Part shown: one piece after another, positions 13,601 to 22,410 of the stretch | Layout of the letters: each line of letters begins with the position of its first letter | Numbering within the stretch: position 1 is the stretch's first letter | From: Onchidella celtica | Taxonomy: Eukaryota > Mollusca > Gastropoda > Systellommatophora > Onchidiidae | Assembly (NCBI GenBank): GCA_963931925.1 | Contig: OZ007579.1 | Span: forward strand, 25,885,769 to 25,949,768 | DNA length: 64,000 nucleotides | Direction: 5' to 3' | Notes under the pieces: model-generated | What the model saw: only the letters and a program-made list of their open reading frames with translations | Databases searched by the model: none | Told to the model about the DNA's origin: nothing | Position numbers and translations under genes: made by a program

Positions 13601-16568
13601 TGATATGCTTCTTCTTGGCCACGTCCCGGGGTTTCTGCCCCCGCGTGTTGAGAACCCCTGTCTCTGCACCATGTTGTAGCAGCAATCCCACAGCTTCCTA
13701 CAACACAGCAGAGAGTATATATGTAACAAGAGGAATCACAATTGGTCAACTGCACTGGTAGATATGGGAGGCTCAAAGACACTATTGTCAGCGTGGAGTT
13801 AAAACTAAGTGACTGCAGTAAACAATGCCAGTTTGCTCATTTTCACAGGGAGAAAGCTTAGATTTACAGGTGATTTTAAAGAGTTTCAAATAACCAAAAA
13901 ATATGAAAGACCACAATACGTAGATCCACACACTCTCTATGGTGCAAACGGCCCTTTCCAATTCTTGTTCATGCAGTGACCTAGTTTTGCGATTTGGCAG
14001 AATTGATCTATCTTTTTCGGTCTATATCCTACAACACACACAGGGAAAAAATACATACAAGTAAGAAACTGAATACTGAAGAAATTTTATCCCCCCAAAA
14101 ATTAACAATAATCGGATATGATGACTTGCTACTGTCTGATATTGCAAAGCGTGCATCACACAGATCTAGATCAATATCCGTTGCATTGAACAGTTTATCA
14201 AAAGTTCTTAAGGTAGATGTGCATGGGTGGACGACAAGGATGCAAAAGGAATGACTGGTTATAAAGGATCTCTCATTGTTAAATTTTGTGTTTGTTTAGT
14301 GACAAAATAAATAAATAATGATAACACTAAATAACAATGTTGAATGTTTCTACAGTCCAGTGTGAAACAGTTGAACATGATCTATGCAAATGAGTTTTAA
14401 CCCATTTATGGGGAAAAAGTGGATTCATTAGAGACAGGAACAAGTGATGTTGAGACAGACATTAAAGTGAAGGACTAAGTAACTGATGGGAAAGATTGTG
14501 TGCTACTAGATCTGATAACTCAATGACACTAAAGATTGAGTGATCCTAATTTAGAGACTGCAAGAAGAAGTTAGCTGTTACCTCCCGGCCTGTGTACGCT
14601 GCCAAATGAAGGGGACTTTCTCCACAAGAGTTTAGCACATTCACAGCAGCACCAAACTGTGGACAGAGGATAAGCAAGTCAGTCCTGGCCATAAACTCAA
14701 ATATACGCAATATGTTCGGTCAGTATTGCTCAAATGTGTGACATGTTTTAACATTTTCTGTTTCTTAACTGCAATATTTTTCTTTACTAATTTTCAAAAT
14801 TACTCTTACAGTCCTAACTTTGTCTAACAGAAATTATACTCTTGGTTCAATGAATAACACTGACACACAGGCAGTGCATCATGGCTGATATGTGCTGTGA
14901 GGAGGGTTGCCAAAAAAACCCAAAACAGACCAGTTTGAGAAACAGTGCTTTGTGAACAGTTGAAGGGCATTCATGTTGCTGGCACTAGGAAAGTAAAAAT
15001 ACATAAAAAATTGCTTGAGGCACCCTGCTTCCCTGAATATTTCAATTCTTTAATAAAAATTAGAAAAAAATTGGCAAGTCTACAAATTTAATAGCCTGTA
15101 ACACTGTCGCTGTGTCTGTTGTTAAATAAAACATCTTCTATCAGCCCTATCACCTCCACTACCTCCATCTTCATCAACCCCTCACCTCCAGCAACACTCT
15201 GACTGCAGTTGTTTGACCAAAGTACGCAGCAAGATGAAGTGGCGTCCATCCACGGTTACTTTTGTGAGTGCCTGTCAAGAAAAGGAGTCCTTGAGCATTT
15301 GAAAATCAAAGTATGTGTACAAAAAATACAATATATTTGCCATATTGTTGTATTCGACATTTTGCTAATTTTCAAGTTTTGTGATGAAAGTCATTCTCTC
15401 AATCCTAATTTCATTATGTATAAGTGTCATTCCAATCGGTTAAAAACGTTCAAGATATGTGTTTGAGACCTAATGTTTTATGTGTATCAGCCCTTTTGCC
15501 GGCCAAACTTCAATCATCATTTTCTTGAAAAGGTAATAACTCACATTCAACAATGAAATACCCGACGATATGATCTGTTTCAATATCTTAACTCCTTACT
15601 GCCTGCACATTTTTTTTTTTTACATATTTTGCCTACATTAATTTTTGACTGCTCTGAAAGATACAAAAGGTTTATTTCCTCCTTAAACAATTAAATGTAT
15701 TTACTTTATCCTATAAACTTTGAAATTTTGAAAATTTGTTTCTTTAGGTGGAAAATGAAAAGTGACCTCAGTTTAAATCCTGTGTAAAAATATGATACCA
15801 CATATAACAATAGAATACAAAAAAAAACACCACAAAACAAAGAGACTGTGATAATACTAACTATCTCAGCTGGCTCTTTCCACTTTTATCAGTTTTTTTC
15901 TTCCTCTTGTAATGTTGAATTTCCTAGACCTTTGTGATTTGTTGCCCTGACCATTCATCCCCTTGGAATGACAGGGTTCTAACCCGCTTCCATCAGCTTT
16001 TGAGAAATTGATAATTGAAGTTTCATGTGCTCATCACTTTTAGACTTTTTTTTCCTATCAGTAAAACTTGCAAATTACACACCGAATCTGCTTGAGTTTT
16101 TGACATACATTGGAGAAAGCCTGTAGAAGTAGTGTGTAATGTGTAACTCAGTTCAGCCGAAAAGTGGAGAGAGAACCTTGTCATTCTAAGGGGACCCATT
16201 GTCATGTTGGTTAATTTCAATAAAATAGTGCTGTCAGTCTCCAATGAGTATCTAGACCATCTGATCAGAAATAAAAATGCCCTTTTATCTAAGCAGAGAT
16301 CATAATACAGCCTACAGACATTCAATAGCAAAGTGGTTACAAAGTTACCTTTGCAGTTTATATTTAACTTGCATTCCTCATTCAGTTCTTCATTGTCAAT
16401 GAGTAGCTGCAACAATTTTGTTTCTTTGCCATTCCGGGCCAAATACAGAATTTCTTCCTCTGAGGATTCAAACTTTTCGTCCTCTGACTCCACATCACTG
16501 CTGACTCCATTCTGCTGTCCGCCTGAGTCAGGATTCCACTTCCCTGCCATGTCCGCAACTGTCAACAT
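4562..16568 (-). CDS. ORP1-like oxysterol-binding protein (ankyrin + PH), 5' part of gene
   Basis: This is a lipid-transfer protein of the OSBP-related (ORP1/ORP1L) family. In vertebrates ORP1L binds late endosomes through its ankyrin repeats (Rab7) and phosphoinositides through its PH domain, senses cholesterol with a C-terminal ORD and contacts ER VAP through an FFAT motif. Thirteen minus-strand exons (16568-16349, 15271-15186, 14656-14582, 13697-13586, 12475-12390, 11506-11362, 10297-10185, 9626-9553, 8775-8712, 8239-8138, 7432-7307, 6439-6316, 4668-4562) total 1434 nt, 478 codons, with matching phases and GT/AG borders. Ankyrin repeats span about residues 45-255 (GWTPLHLAAYFG, SPLHLAAYTG, NSALHLAAMRG). 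The PH domain is about 269-370, ending in KWLNALQEHI. Coiled-coil sequence follows to 478. The ORD and FFAT are not in the window, so the gene continues to the left. Start: Met at 16568, or the in-frame Met at 16550, which has the stronger context. Confidence 0.95.
4669..6315 (-). other. OSBPL1A intron, no feature seen
   Basis: AT-rich intron. I see no repeat family, exon or RNA gene in it apart from short A or T runs. Confidence 0.6.
6316..6439 (-). CDS. OSBPL1A exon, coiled-coil
   Basis: Residues 402-442, phase 0 to 1. Heptad-like GHLDKEVETLKNTIEQISNY corresponds to the ORP1 linker coiled coil after the PH domain. Acceptor AAACAG, donor GTAAGT. Confidence 0.9.
6466..6590 (+). repeat. Dispersed ~130-bp repeat, copy 2
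   Basis: Runs from GTTTGGAGAAAGCATGTCG through ATGATAACAGTTACACTGTG and GACAGGACATAACAG. It shares order and wording with copies near 12113, 17170 and 23018, all in the same orientation. It sits in an OSBPL1A intron 27 bp beyond an exon border. Confidence 0.7.
6591..7306 (-). other. OSBPL1A intron, no feature seen
   Basis: Ordinary AT-rich intron sequence. I found no gene, repeat terminus or microsatellite. Confidence 0.5.
7307..7432 (-). CDS. OSBPL1A exon, PH C-terminal helix
   Basis: Residues 360-401, phase 0 to 0. KWLNALQEHIAFSTHYIHQG matches the end of the ORP1 PH domain, with the conserved Trp. An acidic linker follows. Acceptor TTTCAG, donor GTATCA. Confidence 0.95.
7433..8137 (-). 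other. OSBPL1A intron with possible L2/CR1-like tail
   Basis: Mostly plain intron. At about 8025-8100 the plus strand reads CTGTGAAAGAGAATTTCCC, TCGTGGGTTAATG, then TCTTATC repeats. This resembles the 3' tail of L2/CR1-clade LINEs and the SINEs that use them. A weaker relative lies near 30125-30170. The family call is from memory of such tails and is tentative. Confidence 0.35.
8138..8239 (-). CDS. OSBPL1A exon, PH domain
   Basis: Residues 326-359, phase 0 to 0. Later PH strands (GEIKLEYSDGSKHTLHLES). Acceptor CTCAG, donor GTAAAT. Confidence 0.9.
8712..8775 (-). CDS. OSBPL1A exon, PH domain
   Basis: Residues 304-325, phase 2 to 0. A short exon carrying RRKGVKYLDEAKVI of the middle PH strands. 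Acceptor TACCAG, donor GTAAGT. The 153-codon frame across it is mostly intron. Confidence 0.85.
9137..9265 (+). repeat. Dispersed repeat with TATATAGCGCATATCC core, copy 1
   Basis: Starts with an ATT microsatellite, then TTTATATAGCGCATATCC, AAAATGCTCTATGCGCTTTA and CAACCACAGAGCAGAATGGA. A close copy lies at 21069-21208 in the same orientation. It is probably a widespread invertebrate SINE-like repeat; no RNA polymerase III boxes are obvious. Confidence 0.75.
9553..9626 (-). CDS. OSBPL1A exon, PH domain
   Basis: Residues 280-303, phase 0 to 2. KSRFVGFKQMWVVLDRGVLS is the PH beta-strand pair with the conserved aromatic WVVL. Acceptor TTTCAG, donor GTAAGT. A SINE begins only 22 bp upstream of the acceptor, at 9648. 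Confidence 0.95.
9648..9885 (+). mobile_element. tRNA-derived SINE, 5'-truncated copy
   Basis: Shares blocks with the other SINE copies here: GGATCGAGCACGTAGTCTTC, CTCGGATAAGGAC, the GTGTGCACGTTGCGCACATT block, GAGCAGGCCGTGCAAGGCC and the tail GCAGCGAAACCTCCTAAAAT. The tRNA-like head is missing, as expected of a 5'-truncated retroposed copy. It lies antisense in an OSBPL1A intron, 22 bp upstream of the acceptor of the exon ending at 9626. Confidence 0.85.
10185..10297 (-). CDS. OSBPL1A exon, last ankyrin and PH start
   Basis: Residues 242-279, phase 1 to 0. QTAFDMAQ finishes the ankyrin block, and RFEGTLLK begins the PH domain, as in vertebrate ORP1. Acceptor CCACAG, donor GTGAGT. Confidence 0.95.
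10298..11361 (-). other. OSBPL1A intron containing a LINE remnant
   Basis: Apart from the LINE fragment at about 10550-10800, this intron is AT-rich and shows no exon or RNA gene. Confidence 0.6.
10550..10800 (-). pseudogene. CR1/L2-type LINE ORF2 C-terminal remnant
   Basis: The minus-strand translation includes FSLSEKAFSIGGSKLWNNI followed by FKNRFKTELF. This fits the end of CR1/L2/Jockey-type ORF2 proteins (pattern of a Phe-Ser, then PKLWN, then Phe-Lys..Leu-Lys). No RT catalytic motif remains, and the fragment is open only over about 80 codons. It is a decayed insertion within an OSBPL1A intron. Clade assignment is uncertain. Confidence 0.6.
11362..11506 (-). CDS. OSBPL1A exon, ankyrin repeat
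   Basis: Residues 194-241, phase 0 to 1. Core YGNSALHLAAMRGHGAAAVV followed by DVDLRNKSG. Acceptor TTTCAG, donor GTAAGG. Confidence 0.95.
11507..12389 (-). other. OSBPL1A intron
   Basis: Contains copy 3 of the ~130-bp dispersed repeat. The rest is plain AT-rich intron with a GA-rich stretch at about 11840-11895 and CCCACC-type repeats at 12310-12370. Confidence 0.5.
12113..12245 (+). repeat. Dispersed ~130-bp repeat, copy 3
   Basis: GAGTCTGGAGAAAGTACATT, then CACGATAACAATCAGATTGT, GGACAGAATACAACAGAATG and AGGACAGAAGGAAACCCC. It is one of the best-preserved of the five same-strand copies. Confidence 0.75.
12390..12475 (-). CDS. OSBPL1A exon, second ankyrin block
   Basis: Residues 165-193, phase 1 to 0. 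Contains FLQAAVTGDSEELSAL, matching the start of the second ankyrin block in ORP1. Acceptor TTGGCAG, donor GTGAGT. Confidence 0.9.
12476..13585 (-). other. OSBPL1A intron, no feature seen
   Basis: AT-rich intron. Open frames on either strand lack family resemblance. No repeat terminus was recognised. Confidence 0.5.
13586..13697 (-). CDS. OSBPL1A exon, ankyrin repeat
   Basis: Residues 128-164, phase 0 to 1. Ankyrin helix VGLLLQHGAETGVLN followed by a basic KPRDVAKKKH stretch, equivalent to the ORP1 segment between the two ankyrin blocks. Acceptor TTGTAG, donor GTGAGT. Confidence 0.95.
13698..14581 (-). other. OSBPL1A intron, no feature seen
   Basis: Nothing beyond plain intron sequence is visible. 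Confidence 0.5.
14582..14656 (-). CDS. OSBPL1A exon, ankyrin repeat
   Basis: Residues 103-127, phase 0 to 0: end of one ankyrin repeat (GAAVNVLN) and start of the next (ESPLHLAAYTGRE). Acceptor CCACAG, donor GTAACA. Confidence 0.95.
14657..15185 (-). other. OSBPL1A intron, no feature seen
   Basis: Plain AT-rich intron sequence. Confidence 0.5.
15186..15271 (-). CDS. OSBPL1A exon, ankyrin repeat
   Basis: Residues 74-102, phase 1 to 0. Contains the canonical ankyrin core RGWTPLHLAAYFGQTTAVRV. Acceptor TTGACAG, donor GTGAGG. Confidence 0.95.
15272..16348 (-). other. OSBPL1A intron, no feature seen
   Basis: AT-rich with several A and T runs. No exon or repeat was recognised. Confidence 0.5.
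16349..16568 (-). CDS. OSBPL1A first coding exon
   Basis: Encodes residues 1-73: an acidic Ser/Glu-rich leader, then the first ankyrin helix pair (LYLARNGKETKLLQLL) ending at NINCK, the same point as vertebrate ORP1. The donor is GTAACT. The exon follows an acceptor (TTATTACAG) at about 16576, so an upstream non-coding exon is implied. An out-of-frame ATG at 16575 opens a very short uORF just before the start. The in-frame ATG at 16550 (GGACATGG) has a better context. Confidence 0.9.
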
Positions 16569-16841
16569 TTGTCATCTGTAATAAAGTTTATGAATGGTTA
16601 ATCTTACAATAAAAAAAGAAAGGGGTGAGAGTATTTCATTAGGACGCAATTTTGGCCTTTTTTTTTTGCTCAACATGAATGACAAAGAAATATAAAGAAC
16701 ATGTGTTTATTCTGATGACCATACTTGTCTGAGTATTGCACTGGTAATACTGTTACAGTTTTCGTTAACATACAATTAAGATACATGTACATAAAGAAAT
16801 TCTGAATAATCATAAGTCAAAATGTTGGATGGAAGTAAAAG

Positions 16842-17020
16842 CAGTGGCAGACCCACATTTTTGGGATCCTGAAGCTTCAAGTGTTATGGGGCCCTTTCGC
16901 AACCAGCAACAACAGAGCAACATCCAAAATTCACTCATTGATAAAAGTTTCTTCAAGGCCTTGTGGGTTTACAGGTCCTGAAGCTTAAGCTTCATTAGTT
17001 TCATGGTAGATCCGCCATTG
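16842..17020 (+). mobile_element. hAT-like MITE, 179 bp
   Basis: The element starts CAGTGGCAGACC and ends GGTAGATCCGCCATTG. Its ends are imperfect inverted repeats, and the internal GAAGCTT..AAGCTTC blocks also mirror each other. It is flanked by an 8-bp target duplication with one mismatch: AGTAAAAG (16834-16841) and AGTAAGAG (17021-17028). The 8-bp duplication and CAGTGGC terminus fit the hAT superfamily. A second copy in opposite orientation is at 33113-33293. There is no coding capacity. Confidence 0.85.
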
Positions 17021-17169
17021 AGTAAGAGATGTTATGAATGATGAAATCTGAGAGTTGGTTCTTTGAAATGGGTTATAATTATATTCGCAATGTTCCATGT
17101 AGAACATCCAAACTACTGGATCTGAGATGGGTACAGGGGATCTGTGTAAAATAAGACTAAGACAAGCTT

Positions 17170-17285
17170 AAGCCTGAGTTTGGAGAAAAGTAACAGCAGA
17201 GGGATAGACAGAATATAGCAGAATGAAAGGACAGACAGAAGGAAACCCTATCATCAGCGCCCACCAACAAAACTGCGTGACATAA
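17170..17285 (+). repeat. Dispersed ~130-bp repeat, copy 4
   Basis: GAGTTTGGAGAAAAGTAACA, then GACAGAATATAGCAGAATGA and CAGAAGGAAACCC. The central ACGATAACAG block is deleted relative to copies 3 and 5. Confidence 0.65.
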
Positions 17286-17289
17286 GAGG

Positions 17290-18420
17290 AAATGAAAGGC
17301 ATGCAGGATGGGTGAGGTGGATTGCAAAACGTGAAGGGAATAGAATTAGAAAAGCAAGAACAGAAAAGTAACACCTATGAGGTTAAAAAAAATCTTTCTT
17401 TTAAACTCTAGTGACTGATGTCTAAAAAGAGTTAAGACAGGGCAAAATGTAAAAATCTATGATGAGTTCTACCTTTTTTGAGATATTTTTAGTTCCTCAA
17501 AAGAAAATTTTTCACACCCTTAAAACGATTAGACTTATCAGTGAACCCCGCAGACCACAATATAGCTGTTAAGGAGATGATGCCCTGTAATACTAAACCC
17601 AAAACTTAAAACTCCAAGGACTTTAAAAAAAATTGTCAAATCAAAGATAATACATGTACAAGTATTGAAATAAGACACGCACATCCTGTCTCGATCAAAC
17701 TGAAAAAGTACAAGATTCTTAAAAATATAAATAACTTGACAAATGACAAATGACCACTTTCATGCTGACTAAACCCGACACAGTTTATTTAAAATACATT
17801 ATATTATAGTCTGAAATGTGGACTAATGCCTAAAATGGTCATAATGTAGATTTTGGTTTCCTTACCAATGGGAAATAATTAACATAAGAAAATAATTTTT
17901 TGCACACGACTACAAAAGTTTTGCCCCTATTTAAAAAAAACAAAAGATTTTAACGTAGCCACACACACACACAACATATATTATGTATAAACACGCACGC
18001 GCCCGCGCACACACGCACATCGATGTCGGCTGTCCTTCCAACCACCTTGATGAGCGCAAACAAAGGTGCTGGGCGTGTATCCCAACCATCCCATGGTGCG
18101 CTGACAGTGACACCGTGTGCTCACTCAACACAGCCAATGACTGAACGTCACGAGTATCCTCATGCAAGCAACAGGTCGGGCAGGCAGCGTGCTCTCTGAA
18201 TGTGTTAACCAGACCGACCCATCTTCACTGCCACAACCCTGGCACACCAACCCTACATTCCATATTCAACTTCTTCACATAATTATATTTTTTTAAAAAG
18301 AGTTTCCCTCCTTTAAAAAAAATAAAAAATCTAAGGAAGGTCATACTGACAGAAAGCTTTTTTTGTATTGCAATTTTTGTTTTATTTTGTTCTTTACTGC
18401 TCAAGAAAGATTTTGCAAAA
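17290..18420. other. Non-coding sequence upstream of OSBPL1A
   Basis: No gene seen. An impure CA/CG-rich simple repeat (CACACACA, CGCACGCGCCCGCGCACACA) lies at about 17960-18020. It probably forms part of the 5' intron of OSBPL1A, because the first coding exon follows an acceptor. Confidence 0.4.
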
Positions 18421-18423
18421 TAA

Positions 18424-18562
18424 CTCTCTCTCCCTCTCTCTCTCTGTCTCTCTCTCTCCCCTCTCTCTAAGTGTCTGCCTCTCTGTCTCTCTCTCCCTTT
18501 CGGTCTCCCTCTCTGTCTGCCTGTCTCTCTTTCAGTCTCAATCTCTCTCTCTCTCTGTCTGC
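18424..18562. repeat. TC/TCTG microsatellite
   Basis: A pyrimidine-strand TC repeat with TG, CC and TTTC interruptions. Confidence 0.95.
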
Positions 18563-18784
18563 CACCGACCTCCGGCGTCTCTCCATCTCTTGCTACATTA
18601 AAATTTCAACCCTACAAGAATAACTACTGCTACTAAAAAAAAATCCCACATTTTCTTGAAATACTTTTTCTTTCACGGGAGACGGTTTTGGCAAAAGATT
18701 GGCGCTGTTTAAATTTCTTGATCGAGTGTGTGACTGGGGTACTATAATTATTATCCTGGCAGCTTCAGGCGGACAGACAACGGA

Positions 18785-18880
18785 GGACACGTTGTTCTGG
18801 AGGCCAGGTGCTCGCCTCTCATGCCGAAGGCACCAGGTTCGATCCCCAGTCTGTACAGGCATTTTGGAATTATTTTGGGG
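18785..18880 (+). mobile_element. tRNA-derived SINE head fragment
   Basis: TGCTCGCCTCTCATGCCGAA and GGTTCGATCCCCAGTCTGTA form a tRNA-like A/B-box unit followed by CAGGCATTTTGGAATT, as in the fuller copy at 30822. The body is missing. It is followed by a long G run and a foldback terminus (see 18885). Confidence 0.75.
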
Positions 18881-18884
18881 GGGG

Positions 18885-18935
18885 GGGGGTATTCCCCAAG
18901 ACCCACTATACCAAGACGGTGCAATCGATCGTTAA
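18885..18935 (-). repeat. Shared foldback-terminus motif, inverted copy
   Basis: On the minus strand this reads ATTGCACCGTCTTGGTATAG then TGGGTCTTGGGG. Related motifs are at 20211-20245 (plus), 28823-28862 (plus) and 28605-28650 (minus). Confidence 0.6.
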
Positions 18936-19136
18936 ATACAAAGGCGAAGAGTTCCGCCGCGTGCGTTGTCTGCTAGACTGACCCAGCGCGTATGGTGTGC
19001 CCAGTCATGGCTCGCTTAGCAAAGATTTAATGGTGGCATGAAGTAAACAGTGATATTTTCTTTATGTCCCATTGGATGAGATGAGGTTAGAAGAACTGAC
19101 TACCAAGAACTGTACAATGGAGCATTTATTCAAAGA
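18936..19136. other. Short non-coding spacer
   Basis: No gene or repeat terminus was recognised. Confidence 0.4.
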
Positions 19137-19493
19137 ATTAATTTAATGATTAAAGCAAATAAATGAGTATAAACTGGAAATTTTGAATGGAGTTCCTACA
19201 TACATAAAACCAAAGGGGAACTGTACAGGTACATCTAATCTTATGAAAAAGTGTAGGGATAACCAGGGTAGCAGAACAAGAGGAATGAAGTAGGAAAAGA
19301 GACCAGATGGGCCATTATTTAAATGATTAATGCAAATAAATGGGTATAAAACACAAACTTTGAATGAAGTTCTCACATACATCAGACCAGAGAGGAAATT
19401 TACATCTTCTAATTGATGAAAAAGTGTAGAGATAACCAGGGTAGCAGAAAAGGGGTAATGACGTAGGAAAAGTGACCAGATGGGTGATTAAAA
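19137..19493. repeat. Tandem duplication, two ~178-bp units
   Basis: Units at 19137-19315 and 19316-19493 share ATGATTAA.GCAAATAAAT, GAATG.AGTTC, GATGAAAAAGTGTAG and GATAACCAGGGTAGCAGAA in the same order. They are about 80 percent alike by eye. The short minus-strand frames arise from the repeat and look non-coding. Confidence 0.8.
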
Positions 19494-20210
19494 AAATCAA
19501 CAAAAACTCTACAAAAAATCCAGCCGCAGTATTCTGATGATAATGAACGTTCAAAAAGTGTTACTCATGTTGCAGCTTCTTCAGTTTTCCAACTTTCTTT
19601 CCTGAAATTTTCTGTTTTGGGGCAATATTTCTGATTGAATTTCTATTGCTTGAAGATTAATAAGGAAAAAGGAAAGAAAGAAAGAAAGAAACAAACAAAC
19701 AATAACAACAACAAAACACTTCCTTTAAAAGAAATTCGAGATGATCAAGTGGAAAAGTTCATTCACATAATTACTGATTGTACGTATGGGATTCCTTAGC
19801 TTTGAGAAAGTTTATCAGTATTTGATCCATGACGTTTTACGGCTTCCTCACACAGACAAAAGTACATGTATACCGAAAGTTGAATTAGCAATTAGACTTT
19901 TAAGCCCCTCCTTCTTCACAAACACAAACACACAACTGATGATCTCCATAGCACACATGCATTAGTCCAAACACAACAATATTGGGACTGTATGAGGAGT
20001 GCAAAGGTGTATGTCTGAAGTTCAATTTACTATAATAGACAAACTTCAAGTCGGCAAATTGCCTTGCAAAGTGTTAATTTTGATTCTTCACAAAGGAGCA
20101 CTGGTCTCCTCGATTAACACATACCGGTACGACGAACCGCGTGCCTGTGTTTACAATTGTACGCGCCGGACTATTTTTAGAAACTTCTGGCCAGCGGACG
20201 GAAGTGCTTG
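19494..20210. other. Non-coding
   Basis: No gene seen. Short AAAG and CAA tracts occur near 19670-19715. Confidence 0.4.
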
Positions 20211-20523
20211 AATTGCACCGTCTTGGTATAGTCAGTCTTGGGTATTCCTGTCCCTGATCCTACGGTAGGTAGGATCGAGCACTTAGTCTTCTCGGATAAG
20301 GGCAAAAAACTCAGGCGGGGGGGGGGGAGGGACGCATGCACGTTGCGCACGTTAAAGATACCTTGGCAGTTAAAAGTCGCGTAGAGCAGACCGAACAAAG
20401 CCGCTGTCCGGACAAAATTCTAAAAAAACTAATCCTTACCACAAAAACACGAAAAAGAAAAAGAAATACAAGAAAAGTGAGGTGTAAATGCCAAGCGCAG
20501 CGGAACCTCCTAAAATATAGACG
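20211..20523 (+). mobile_element. tRNA-derived SINE body, headless copy
   Basis: From about 20250 the SINE body blocks are present: GATCCTACGGTAGGTAGGAT, GCACTTAGTCTTCTCGGATA, CGTTGCGCACGTTAAAGATA and the tail AGCGGAACCTCCTAAAATAT. The tRNA head is replaced by a GAATTGCACCGTCTTGGTAT segment that matches a foldback terminus elsewhere, so either this copy is chimeric or the SINE inserted next to one. A G13 tract interrupts the middle. Confidence 0.75.
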
Positions 20524-20703
20524 GACAGGCTGATATACATATTATGTAAACTGAATACAAACGTGTAAAAAAAAAAAAAAAAACTATTGGAAACTCCACG
20601 AACTCGCGAACAAAGGCTGGATGATGCTGAGTCGTGTATCCAATTCCCGACATGTCAGTAATATTATTTCAACAACAATAATAACAACAGAGGCCATGGC
20701 CAA

Positions 20704-20728
20704 ACAACAACAACAACAACAACAACCA
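20704..20728. repeat. CAA microsatellite
   Basis: About eight CAA units. The surrounding ~340 bases hold no gene. Confidence 0.9.
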
Positions 20729-21068
20729 AAAACGCAGTAATGCACGCAATTCAACATCAACCATGCCATTCAGCTCAACATAATGAACAATAATGTCTCA
20801 CTAGATTTCCTTAAAACTGGATTTTTTCCCCACAGTATCAAATAATCTGCCCTCGATACCATCTATGCACGAAGCGTGATCCACTCTAACATGTTACATC
20901 AGCAGCCAACCAAAAACAACAAATCGCAGTACATCAACTGGACCTCTCGCGCGACTTAAGTACGTCATAGAATTTTGTGTTTCACAAACTTACCGAAAAC
21001 ATATTACATGTATGCTGTCAACAGCAAACATGACTCTCTTGACACCCACACACAGTACCCACACACAA

Positions 21069-21208
21069 GATAATAATAATAATAATAATAATGTATAGCA
21101 TTTATATAGCGCATATCCATTTAAAATGCTCTATGCGCTTTACAGAAACAACATGTCAACCACAGAGCAGAATGGAGCTGCCTGCGAAGCGCTCAACACA
21201 CTGCACTG
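21069..21208 (+). repeat. Dispersed repeat with TATATAGCGCATATCC core, copy 2
   Basis: A TAA microsatellite is followed by TTTATATAGCGCATATCC, AAAATGCTCTATGCGCTTTA and CAACCACAGAGCAGAATGGA. It is very close to the copy at 9137-9265. CT-rich simple sequence follows to 21262. Confidence 0.8.
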
Positions 21209-21477
21209 CTTCTTTCTCTCTCCCTGTCTCGCTCACTCTCTCTCTCTATCTCTCTATCTCAGAGCAAATTGTAACGCAGCCTGTTAGGCGCAGTTCACAA
21301 CTCACAACAGTTCGCACTCACAGCAGTTCACAACACACAACTCAAATAATATTTGAATATTTATTAATAACAATATATATTTAATAATGAATAATAAATT
21401 TTGTTGCTGCTGGTGGGGAGGGGGGGGGGGGATGATATGGATAAATTTTAATCTATTAATTTCAATTTTCAATTTTG

Positions 21478-21738
21478 CCCGGGGAGCGGCCTTTCGGCCT
21501 GCTCTTTACGATTTCCAACTGCCAAGGTATCTTTAACGTGCGCAACGTGCACACGGGCCCTCCGAATTTTTTCGTCCTTATCCGAGAAGACTAGGTACTC
21601 GATCCTACCCCCCAATAGGACCAGGGACTTGAAAATATGAGAAAAATCCAATTTCCAACATGCCTGCACTGCCCGGGTTTAGAACCCGGGACCTTTGGCA
21701 TGAGAGGCGAGCACCTTGCCTCTAGACCACCTTGTCCC
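21478..21738 (-). mobile_element. tRNA-derived SINE, head and middle
   Basis: On the minus strand the tRNA-like head comes first (CATGCC anticodon-arm region, GGTTCTAAACCCGGG B box), then CATGTTGGAAATTGG, GGATCGAGTACCTAGTCTTC and GCACGTTAAAGATACC. The 3' tail of the family is missing beyond GGCCGCTCCCC. A 20-bp G-rich tract lies left of it at about 21411-21431. Confidence 0.85.
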
Positions 21739-21739
21739 C

Positions 21740-21836
21740 GACAGTTTATTGTCTAACCTAAAACAAAATTCTAATGCTTGTGAAACAGATTTAAAATAAA
21801 TTTACGCAAAATCAGGCCCTTTATCACCCAGATCTC
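21740..21836. repeat. ~95-bp direct repeat, copy 1
   Basis: CAGTTTATTGTCTAACCTAA through GCAAAATCAGGCCCTTTATC is repeated almost exactly at 23361-23455, 1.6 kb to the right. Only about two differences are visible. Confidence 0.85.
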
Positions 21837-21954
21837 ACATGTAATTTTGTATACTTCTTTAATCCCATTTGGGAAATTTGCCTTAGTGTCACTGCAGCCC
21901 AGTTACAACTGCAGCAAATGCTTCGTCCCCTTTGGGGGGGGGGGGGGCAAATGT

Positions 21955-22172
21955 TGAGCGAGCAGCTGCCTGTTCGGCCTGCTCTTCTTGATTTCCAACA
22001 GCCACGGTATCTCTATAGCGCGTGCAACGTGCGCACGGGCCCTCGGCGTTTTCGTCCTTATCCGAGAAGACTACGTGCTCGATCCTACCTACCATAGGAG
22101 CAGGGACATGAAAATAAGAAAAAAAAAAACCAAAAATTCCAACATGCCTGTACCGACCGGGATTTTAACCTT
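21955..22172 (-). mobile_element. tRNA-derived SINE, partial copy
   Basis: Minus-strand blocks GGTCGGTACAGGCATGTTGG, GGATCGAGCACGTAGTCTTC and CGTTGCACGCGCTATAGAGA match the family. Only the end of the tRNA head and the middle are kept. The copy lies tandem to the SINE at 21478-21738 in the same orientation. A G run is at about 21937-21948. Confidence 0.8.
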
Positions 22173-22410
22173 CCGAGTCCCATGATAAAAAAAAAATACT
22201 TAAGTTTCATAACTTGTCTGAGTCTGAGATAATCACATTTAACTGTAGTTTCGACATCAGTGTTCCTAAATACTGTATGCTAGCAGAAAATCATGGTGAC
22301 ACTTGTAAATTATACGACACTCCAAGATAGTGAGAGTTCTTTATAAAAAGAAAAGTCATATTTCAGCGATTTGATGTTTCATATACGTGGTACTTCCCAA
22401 GTCAGCATCT

